Shown here: in pieces, positions 15,042 to 20,030 of the stretch
Layout: every line of letters starts with the position of its first letter
Numbering within the stretch: the stretch's first letter is position 1
Source of the DNA: Kiritimatiellia bacterium
GTDB taxonomy: Bacteria; Verrucomicrobiota; Kiritimatiellia; RFP12; UBA1067
NCBI GenBank assembly: GCA_017508315.1
Contig: JAFVZE010000194.1
Span: 1-20,030, forward strand
DNA length: 20,030 bases
Reading direction: 5' to 3'
Translations under genes and position numbers: made by a program
Notes under the pieces: model-generated
The model's input: the letters and a program-made list of their open reading frames with translations, nothing else
Told to the model about the DNA's origin: nothing
Databases searched by the model: none

Positions 15042-16393
15042 TCCGCGATGAATTCGTCGAGTTTCTCGGCGCTGCCGAACGCAGCTTCCGTCGCCTTGTG
15101 CATATCACGGAATTTCAGCAACGCGCCGATATAGTCGCGCTTAAGGTTCTTGAACGGCTGAAAACGGATTTCCCGGACGCCGTGTTCGATGAAATTCGCC
15201 AGCGACCATGCCAGACGGTATTTGAAATGGCGCTCGGCATCGCCGCCGGAATAGAACTCGCCGTAGTCCATCCGCATCAGGGCCGGAATCGACAACGCGG
15301 CGTTCTCGATCCATTCGGGCGTGGCGTCGATTCCGGCGCCCCATTCGCCGCCGTCGTCGTCTTCGAAATACTGCGCGTAGCCTTCATTGAACCATGGCGA
15401 TGCCTGCAGCATCGAAACCGCGTACGAGAGATACTGGTGGAAAGCCTCGTGTCTGATCGTCCGCATAAGACCGTCCGTCCCGGACTGCGGCAGATAGGCG
15501 ACAAGTTCGCGCCGCGTCGGGTTCCAGTACGCCGCGCTCCACGCCATCTCCTCGCCCGCGGCGCCGATATAGCCGTCGCGGTCGGCGTAAATCCGCGCCA
15601 CGCAAAGGACGTTGGACGGATTGAGCGGAGAGGGAAGCGTCTCCGCGTAACGCAGACGCATGCGGGCAAGATCGTTGGTCAGCGCGGTTATGAAAGATCC
15701 GCCCGCGGGCAGTTCGTCAAGAATCGAAAACTCCTCGGCGTCGGTGCACCGCCAACTGCCGTAGAGCGCGACCGAACGTCTGGCGTCGGCCCGCAGAAGT
15801 TCGCGCTCGCCCTGAACTTCCGGCCGCGGCGGTGGCGCCGGAAATCTGCGTCTCCACCCGTCCGACAGAAAATCGTCGGTGAAAATCCTCACCATCTCGG
15901 AATGCTCGTCACTTTCCGCCAGTTCCCACGTCGCCATGAACCAGCAAGGTGATTTTTCTGGCAGAAACGCGCACACCACGACGCTTTCGTTGGTACCGTG
16001 ATAGAAGTCGACATCCCTGTATCCGCGCGGCATCCGGCGCGGCGCGGTTCCTTTCTCCGGCAGTTCGACCGGCGAAAGCGCGGAAATCGCCCGCCGCAGC
16101 GCCCTGATATCGCGCTTGTCGATTTTCACGCGGTCCTGCGCGTATTGCGTCCGCGTAACCGTCTCGTGCCGATCCGCCGCCGGCGGCGCAAAATCAAGCC
16201 TGGCAAGCATGAAAGTCCTGCCGTCGTCGTCCGTCCATCGTCCTTCAACCGCCTGCGAAGTCCACAGGTCCAAACGGTCGTAACGGTCCTCAAGACGCAT
16301 TTGTCCGTCTTCACTGACCAAATACGCCTCCGCCCGCGGCATATCAAGCGGCGCGGGATCGGCGAAGAACATCGATATCGCAAGCAAAAGCAT
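15014..16393 (-). CDS. Exported HExxH zinc metalloprotease-like protein (DUF1570-like)
   Basis: A 459-residue protein with a short hydrophobic N-terminus (LLLAISMFFADPAP) consistent with a signal peptide, though the basic n-region is missing. The gluzincin-type active site is clear: RTIRHEAFHQYLSY with H315, E316, H319, then WFNEGYAQYFE with E337, the probable third zinc ligand, 18 residues after H319. This pattern matches DUF1570-type and M1/M61-like peptidases common in PVC bacteria. The first 300 residues carry no domain that I recognise. Substrate is unknown. The ATG at 16393 has no SD and lies 8 bases after a TGGTATAAT box. It heads a two-gene unit with gluQ. The peptidase call rests on the motif alone. 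Confidence 0.82.
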   Translation of the reverse strand: MLLLAISMFFADPAPLDMPRAEAYLVSEDGQMRLEDRYDRLDLWTSQAVEGRWTDDDGRTFMLARLDFAPPAADRHETVTRTQYAQDRVKIDKRDIRALRRAISALSPVELPEKGTAPRRMPRGYRDVDFYHGTNESVVVCAFLPEKSPCWFMATWELAESDEHSEMVRIFTDDFLSDGWRRRFPAPPPRPEVQGERELLRADARRSVALYGSWRCTDAEEFSILDELPAGGSFITALTNDLARMRLRYAETLPSPLNPSNVLCVARIYADRDGYIGAAGEEMAWSAAYWNPTRRELVAYLPQSGTDGLMRTIRHEAFHQYLSYAVSMLQASPWFNEGYAQYFEDDDGGEWGAGIDATPEWIENAALSIPALMRMDYGEFYSGGDAERHFKYRLAWSLANFIEHGVREIRFQPFKNLKRDYIGALLKFRDMHKATEAAFGSAEKLDEFIAEWKKYWKNR

Positions 16394-16401
16394 TTGCGGT
16401 G

Positions 16402-16410
16402 ATTATACCA
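16402..16410 (-). promoter_or_regulatory. Extended -10 promoter of the metalloprotease/gluQ unit
   Basis: The minus strand reads TGGTATAAT, ending 8 bases before the ATG at 16393, so the mRNA would be leaderless or nearly so. The intervening bases CACCGCAA contain no SD. No -35 match is seen. The box lies in the 189-base gap after the rpsU terminator. The rest of that gap (16411-16530) shows nothing convincing. Confidence 0.65.
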
Positions 16411-16530
16411 AGTTTTCACCTCGGAACGCCAGCCCGAGCCGGTTCAATCCTTTTCGCTTTCGCATCCAGCATTCTGACCGTGAAACCGGCGATATGACTT
16501 CCGGACGGATGCAAAGCGCGAAACATAACG

Positions 16531-16559
16531 AAAAAACGCCACGGACTTCCGTGGCGTTT
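16531..16559 (-). terminator. Rho-independent terminator after rpsU
   Basis: A perfect 11-base inverted repeat (16534-16544 with 16549-16559) around a 4-base loop. Read on the minus strand, the stem ends GTGGCG followed directly by six T residues. It lies 24 bases after the rpsU stop and closes the ribosomal operon. It is the only clear intrinsic terminator in the window. Confidence 0.95.
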
Positions 16560-16582
16560 CCCGTGTCAAACCGACCGTCAGA

Positions 16583-16786
16583 TCAGTTCAACTCCATGCG
16601 CCCGCGGCGCGAACGGTTGCGGATGCGCGCACGGGCGGATTTCTTGCGTGCCTTGACGCAAGGCTTTTCGAAATAGCGCTGATCGCGCAGCGTCTTCAGA
16701 AGACCCTCCTTGTCGAGAATCTTTTTCATGCGCTTGAGACCGCGCTCGACCGACTCGCCCTTCTTGAGCTTGAGTACGATAGCCAT
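16583..16786 (-). CDS. rpsU: 30S ribosomal protein bS21
   Basis: A 67-residue basic protein, MAIVLKLKKGESVERGLKRM at the N-terminus, with the family core LLKTLRDQRYFEKPCVKARKK and an Arg-rich C-terminal tail. bS21 sits on the 30S platform close to the 3' end of 16S rRNA and influences SD recognition. The ATG at 16786 overlaps the rplQ stop as TAATG. The ribosome binding site, within rplQ, is a perfect ten-base anti-SD complement. Location at the end of the alpha operon is unusual compared with the rpsU-dnaG-rpoD arrangement of Proteobacteria. The 67-residue length is normal. Confidence 0.97.
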   Translation of the reverse strand: MAIVLKLKKGESVERGLKRMKKILDKEGLLKTLRDQRYFEKPCVKARKKSARARIRNRSRRGRMELN

Positions 16787-17193
16787 TACTTCACCTCCTT
16801 CGCCGGCTCTTTGGTCTCCGCGGCGGGAGCGGCCTCGCCGGCCGTGACCCACTGGAGAATGCACATCTCGGCCGCGTCGCCCTTGCGGGTTCCGAGCTTG
16901 ACGATGCGCGTGTAACCGCCGTTGCGGTCTTTCATGGCGGGAGCGATCTTGTCGAAAAGCTTCTGCACGGCCTTGGGGTCGAGCAGGCGGCTGGCGGCGA
17001 GACGACGGGCGGAGAGATCGCCCTTCTTGGCGATCGTGACCATCTTGTCGGCGTCTTTGCGCGCTTCCTTGGCCTTCGGCAAAGTCGTCTTGATCGACTC
17101 CGCGAGGATGAGATTCGTGACGAGGCTCTTCATGAGCATCGCACGGTGGGCGGTGGAACGCCCGAACTTTTTCATAACTCTTTGATGACGCAT
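16786..17193 (-). CDS. rplQ: 50S ribosomal protein bL17
   Basis: A 135-residue protein starting MRHQRVMKKFGRSTAHRAML, an intact L17 signature; usual length is about 120-130. The core runs to about residue 115 (YTRIVKLGTRKGDAAEMCILQ). The last 20 residues form an Ala/Glu/Lys-rich tail (AAPAAETKEPAKEVK) that looks like a lineage-specific extension. L17 lines the 50S near the exit tunnel. It lies 20 bases after rpoA in the conventional alpha-operon order and is directly coupled to rpsU. Confidence 0.98.
   Translation of the reverse strand: MRHQRVMKKFGRSTAHRAMLMKSLVTNLILAESIKTTLPKAKEARKDADKMVTIAKKGDLSARRLAASRLLDPKAVQKLFDKIAPAMKDRNGGYTRIVKLGTRKGDAAEMCILQWVTAGEAAPAAETKEPAKEVK
16791..16800 (-). promoter_or_regulatory. 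Perfect-complement Shine-Dalgarno of rpsU
   Basis: The minus strand reads AAGGAGGTGA, matching ten bases of the standard anti-SD (UCACCUCCUU). The GGAGG is 7 bases from the rpsU ATG. It encodes the Lys-Glu-Val-Lys end of L17. It is longer than any other SD in the window. Confidence 0.9.
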
Positions 17194-17213
17194 TTCTGAA
17201 AACTCCTAAGTTC

Positions 17214-18212
17214 TTATTTCTTGCTCTCGAGAAGATCCGGATCGAACTTGTAGCCGAAGGAAAGTCCGAGCGAGTTGAGCTTCTCCTTGATTTCCGTCAG
17301 CGACTTCTTGCCGAAGTTGCGGTACTTGAGCATATCCGCCTCGGTTTTGGAGGCGAGTTCGCCGACCGTCGAGATGTTCGCGTTGTTAAGGCAGTTCGCC
17401 GCACGGACCGAGAGTTCGATCTCGTTGACGGACATATTGAGGAGCTTGCGGAGTTTTTCGCGCTCGTTGGCATCCTTGGCCTCGTTGTCCTCGAACTCGA
17501 GCGTCTGCTCGCCGGCGTAGTCGACGAACACGTCGAGATGGCGGCGGAGAACCGCTCCGGCGGTCTTGAGCGCCTCCTCCGGATCGATGCGACCGTCGGT
17601 CCAGATGTCCAAAACAAGTTTCTCGTAGTCGGTACGCTGACCGACGCGGGTGTTCTCGACGAGGAAGTTGACGCGGGTGACCGGCGAGAAAATCGAATCG
17701 ATGGCGATCTTTCCGATCTCCTGATCCGGCTTCTTGTTGCCTTCGGCAAGGCAGAAGCCGCGGCCGGTGCGGACATCGCACTCCATCTCAAGCGATCCGT
17801 CGATATCCAGCGTGCAGATCTCCTGACGGGGATTGAGCACCTGAACGTTGTTGGCCTCGGCGAAATCGCCGGCCGTCACCGTGCAGGGCCCCTTGGCCTT
17901 GAGGGTGAGCGTCTGCGCTTCACGCGAATAGGTCTTGAGCAGAACGCGCTTGAGGTTCAGAATGATGTCGGTGACATCCTCCGTGCACCCCTTGATCGTC
18001 GAAAACTCGTGATTCACGCCCTTTATCTTGACGGACGAGATCGCGGCGCCTTCAATCGAGGAAAGAAGAACGCGGCGAAGCGAGTTGCCAATCGTCCGGG
18101 CATAACCGATTTCGAAAGGCTCCGCCGTGAAACGAGTGTACGTAGCGGTTTTGGTCGCTTCGTCGATCTGTACGTTATGCGGCATTTCGAATCGGCTCAA
18201 ACGGATAGGCAT
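17214..18212 (-). CDS. rpoA: DNA-directed RNA polymerase subunit alpha
   Basis: A 332-residue alpha subunit with both domains. The N-terminal dimerisation domain has EPFEIGYARTIGNSLRRVLL (31-50) and KIKGVNHEFSTIKG. The C-terminal domain is LSVRAANCLNNANISTVGEL, where R270 and N273 correspond to the UP-element DNA-binding residues of E. coli alpha. It is followed by LLKYRNFGKKSLTEIKEKL-like helices. Length is normal, and an acidic linker (about 238-252) joins the domains. The ATG at 18212 is preceded by GGGAGGT. It sits between rpsD and rplQ as in most bacteria. Because alphaCTD is complete, UP elements could matter at the -35-poor promoters seen here; that is a guess. Confidence 0.99.
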   Translation of the reverse strand: MPIRLSRFEMPHNVQIDEATKTATYTRFTAEPFEIGYARTIGNSLRRVLLSSIEGAAISSVKIKGVNHEFSTIKGCTEDVTDIILNLKRVLLKTYSREAQTLTLKAKGPCTVTAGDFAEANNVQVLNPRQEICTLDIDGSLEMECDVRTGRGFCLAEGNKKPDQEIGKIAIDSIFSPVTRVNFLVENTRVGQRTDYEKLVLDIWTDGRIDPEEALKTAGAVLRRHLDVFVDYAGEQTLEFEDNEAKDANEREKLRKLLNMSVNEIELSVRAANCLNNANISTVGELASKTEADMLKYRNFGKKSLTEIKEKLNSLGLSFGYKFDPDLLESKK

Positions 18213-18249
18213 TTGTTACCTCCCTTGAAAGATTGAAGAAAAACGGTTA

Positions 18250-18879
18250 TCAACGCGAATACAATTCGACGATGGCCTGCTCATCGACGATCGGAGCGAT
18301 CTGCTCGCGCGTCGGGACGGCGAGAACCTCGGCCTTGAGATTGGCCCGGTCGAACTGCATCCAAACGGGAAGCTGGGCGCCGGTGGCAGCCTCTACGCTG
18401 CGGTTGGCGGCATCCTTGGACTTCGCGGCGTCCTTGACGGAAACCGTATCTCCGACATTGACGATCATCGAGGGAACGGCAGCCTTGCGACCGTTGACTT
18501 CGATATGACCGTGCAGAACGAACTGGCGCGCGGCGCGGCGGCTGGGCGCGAGGCCGAGACGGTAGACGACGTTGTCGAGACGCATCTCAAGCTGCTGGAG
18601 GAGAAGTTCGCCGGTGATGCCTTCCTTGCGGAGAGCCTCCTGGAAGAAGCGGCGGAACTGAAGCTCGCCCATGCCGTACTGACGGCGGAGCGACTGCTTC
18701 TGGCGAAGCTGGCTGCCGTATTCCGACATCTTCTTGGCGCGGCGGCCGACATGCATGCCGGGAACGCCGGTACCCTGTTCGATCGGGCACTTGGCCATGT
18801 AGCAACGGGCGCCTTTGAGGAAGAGCTTCTGCCCTTCGCGGCGGCACTGACGACAAACGGGACCTGTATAACGACCCAT
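18250..18879 (-). CDS. rpsD: 30S ribosomal protein uS4, zinc-binding type
   Basis: A 209-residue primary 16S-binding protein of the 30S body; in several bacteria S4 represses its own operon. It starts MGRYTGPVCRQCRREGQKLF, giving four cysteines C9, C12, C26, C31, so this is the C+ zinc-binding form. The S4 RNA-binding domain has MRLDNVVYRLGLAPSRRAAR and VLHGHIEVNG. A region around 149-170 (VKDAAKSKDAANRSVEAAT) is Ala/Lys-rich. The ATG at 18879 is supported by AGGAGGG. It begins 2 bases after the rpsK stop. An upstream ATG at 18912 lies within rpsK and is not needed. Confidence 0.98.
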   Translation of the reverse strand: MGRYTGPVCRQCRREGQKLFLKGARCYMAKCPIEQGTGVPGMHVGRRAKKMSEYGSQLRQKQSLRRQYGMGELQFRRFFQEALRKEGITGELLLQQLEMRLDNVVYRLGLAPSRRAARQFVLHGHIEVNGRKAAVPSMIVNVGDTVSVKDAAKSKDAANRSVEAATGAQLPVWMQFDRANLKAEVLAVPTREQIAPIVDEQAIVELYSR

Positions 18880-18881
18880 GA

Positions 18882-19328
18882 TTAGACCCTCCTGCGCTTG
18901 CGAGCGCGGCAACCATTGTGCGGAACCGGCGTGGTGTCGGTGATCTGAGTAACGCGAATGCCAGCGGCCTGGATCGCGCGGACCGCGCTTTCGCGGCCGG
19001 CGCCGGCGCCCTGCATACGCACTTCACACTCGTGCATGCCCTTGGCCACGGCGACACGGGCGGCGTCCTGCGCGACCATCGTCGCGGCGAAAGCGGTCGA
19101 CTTGCGGCTGCCCTTGAATCCGGCCTTGCCTGCCGAGCTCCAGGAAATGACTCCGCCGCGCGCATCCGCGATGGAGACCTGAGTATTGTTGAACGTGCTG
19201 CGGATGAACGCGATGCCGGCGGGAATGGACTTGCCGGAACGCTTCTTGGCGACGGCCTCGCCCTCGGCGGGAGCGCCCTCGGCCGCGGGTGTCGCGGGGG
19301 CGGCCTCTTTCTTGATTTCTTCGCTCAT
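18882..19328 (-). CDS. rpsK: 30S ribosomal protein uS11 with Ala/Glu-rich N-terminal extension
   Basis: A 148-residue S11; the usual length is about 129. The core is unmistakable: GIAFIRSTFNNTQVSIADARG, SSAGKAGFKGSRKSTAFAAT, and the C-terminal DTTPVPHNGCRARKRRRV. The first 27 residues (MSEEIKKEAAPATPAAEG then APAEGEAVA) are acidic and Ala/Pro-rich instead of the short basic tail of E. coli S11. The ATG at 19328 is preceded by AGAGGA. A TTG two codons further up is a less likely start. S11 forms part of the platform and E-site mRNA channel, so an acidic extension could reach towards the SD duplex region; that is inference. Confidence 0.97.
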   Translation of the reverse strand: MSEEIKKEAAPATPAAEGAPAEGEAVAKKRSGKSIPAGIAFIRSTFNNTQVSIADARGGVISWSSAGKAGFKGSRKSTAFAATMVAQDAARVAVAKGMHECEVRMQGAGAGRESAVRAIQAAGIRVTQITDTTPVPHNGCRARKRRRV

Positions 19329-19350
19329 TGTCAAGATTCCTCTCTAACGA

Positions 19351-19731
19351 TTAGCGACCGGCCTGCTTGGGCATCGCGATCGAAGTGCGCTTGCCGCCCT
19401 TGCGGGTGCGGGCGTTGGTCTTGGTACGCTGTCCGCGCACGGGCAGACCGCGCTTGTGACGGAGACCGCGGTAGGATCCGATCTGGATCAGACGGCGGAT
19501 GTTCTGCGAAACCTCACGGCGGAGATCACCTTCCACGCGGAAATGATCCTGAATGTACGTCGTGATCGCGTGAATTTCATCCTGAGTGACATCGTCCGCC
19601 TTCTTCATCGGATCGACGTTGCAAGCCGCCAAAACGTCATCAGCGCGTTTCGGCCCGATACCGTGGATGTAACGGAGAGCATAACGGATATGCTTCTTAC
19701 CCGGAATATCCACACCCATCATTCTAGGCAT
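19351..19731 (-). CDS. rpsM: 30S ribosomal protein uS13
   Basis: A 126-residue protein starting MPRMMGVDIPGKKHIRYALR, with the helix-two-turn-helix RNA-binding region (YIHGIGPKRADDVLAACNV) and the conserved RRLIQIGSYRGLRHKRGLPV and GQRTKTNARTRKG motifs. S13 contacts the P-site tRNA and the B1 intersubunit bridges in the 30S head. The ATG at 19731 is preceded by AGAGGT about 10 bases away. It is placed 24 bases after rpmJ, the conventional order. Nothing unusual seen. Confidence 0.99.
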   Translation of the reverse strand: MPRMMGVDIPGKKHIRYALRYIHGIGPKRADDVLAACNVDPMKKADDVTQDEIHAITTYIQDHFRVEGDLRREVSQNIRRLIQIGSYRGLRHKRGLPVRGQRTKTNARTRKGGKRTSIAMPKQAGR

Positions 19732-19755
19732 AGTTGTTTTTACCTCTTGTCTTTC

Positions 19756-19869
19756 TTAACCCTGACACTGCTTGTGACGCGGGTTGGTGCAGATCACGCG
19801 CACCACGCCTTTGCGGCGGATGATGCGGCAGTTCTCGCATATGCGACGAACGGAACTACGTACTTTCAT
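19756..19869 (-). CDS. rpmJ: 50S ribosomal protein bL36
   Basis: A 37-codon gene read directly from the sequence: the protein starts MKVRSSVRRICENC and ends TNPRHKQCQG. It carries the zinc-ribbon ligands C11, C14, C27 and H32 of the C+ L36 type. L36 is the smallest 50S protein. It is the first gene of the operon in the window. The infA that often precedes it is not seen in the 161 bases to its right. It has only a weak SD (AGAGAG). Confidence 0.97.
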   Translation of the reverse strand: MKVRSSVRRICENCRIIRRKGVVRVICTNPRHKQCQG

Positions 19870-19909
19870 GTTTATTTACTCTCTTTTTAGAGTGGTCGAA
19901 TGAATTAAG

Positions 19910-19939
19910 AGTATATCATATTACCCGGCGACAGCACAA
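19910..19939 (-). promoter_or_regulatory. Promoter of the rpmJ-rpsU ribosomal operon
   Basis: The minus strand has the extended -10 TGATATACT (19910-19918) and, with an 18-base spacer, TTGTGC (19934-19939) as a possible -35. The start site would be near 19903, giving a leader of about 34 bases. In that leader 19878-19893 can fold as a 5-base stem (ACTCT/AGAGT) that covers part of the rpmJ SD. The region to the right (19940-20030) is AT-richer and holds no gene that I can see. Confidence 0.6.
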
Positions 19940-20030
19940 GGGGGTATTTTCTGACACCCTTATCCCACTTTTTCTGGGGTGATTTATCCCAGTTTTCAAA
20001 AAAGCCCAATAAAACCCTATGAAAATTTAT

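Noticed and set aside
16416..16526. A 36-residue minus-strand open frame between the rpsU terminator and the metalloprotease
   Set aside because: No SD, no recognisable motif, and it starts just after the terminator T-run; a chance frame of this length is expected.
19939..19962. An imperfect inverted repeat (AAGGG...CCCTT) as a terminator of an upstream gene
   Set aside because: It has a mismatch, has no T-run on the minus strand, and overlaps the likely -35 of the rpmJ promoter.
19974..19997. A plus-strand hairpin CTGGG/CCCAG followed by TTTTC
   Set aside because: Only five pairs with a nine-base loop, and no plus-strand gene that it could end.
1..20030. CRISPR arrays, tRNA genes, insertion sequences, prophage or defence islands
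   Set aside because: No spaced direct repeats, cloverleaf sequences, transposase motifs or nuclease/helicase clusters were seen; composition and strand are uniform throughout.

Overview
The window reads as chromosomal housekeeping DNA of a GC-rich member of the PVC superphylum, most likely Kiritimatiellota/Lentisphaerota within the Verrucomicrobiota group. The pointers are a GreA carrying a roughly 500-residue N-terminal extension, a DksA/TraR zinc-finger protein with a Lys/Ala/Pro-rich histone-H1-like tail, an AsmA-like plus LolA-like envelope pair, and a conserved-looking zinc-finger protein of no named family. The phylum is an inference from gene style, not from a marker tree. Every gene I can support lies on the minus strand, so transcription runs from right (20030) to left (1). 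No tRNA, rRNA, insertion sequence, prophage or CRISPR array was seen, and no gap between genes exceeds 300 bases.

Right block (about 19940 to 16531): the alpha ribosomal operon rpmJ-rpsM-rpsK-rpsD-rpoA-rplQ, with rpsU appended. It has an extended -10 promoter in front of rpmJ and a strong intrinsic terminator after rpsU. The rpsU ribosome binding site is a ten-base perfect anti-SD complement lying inside the end of rplQ.

Middle block (16410 to 10841): a secreted or membrane-attached HExxH metalloprotease overlapping gluQ (GluQRS). Next, from its own promoter, come a giant greA, a dksA/traR-family gene, lspA and a compact miaA. The two RNA-polymerase secondary-channel factors are neighbours.

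Left block (10186 to 1): an internal promoter sits at the start of a TPR lipoprotein/secreted protein gene. Then follow a LolA-like protein, an AsmA-like protein, glgP, a DHH/DHHA1 phosphoesterase (NrnA type), an ELM1-like GT-B protein and an orphan histidine kinase, mostly joined by ATGA or few-base junctions. A last promoter drives a zinc-finger/winged-helix-like protein that overlaps pheT, which runs off the left edge.

The most notable points are these. TGnTATAAT extended -10 elements lie only 7-8 bases before ATG codons lacking a usable SD at three genes (candidate leaderless mRNAs), whereas greA with the same element has a proper leader and SD. The uncharacterised CxxC...HxxxxH protein precedes pheT. 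MiaA lacks its insertion domain. The rpsU SD is the best in the window.
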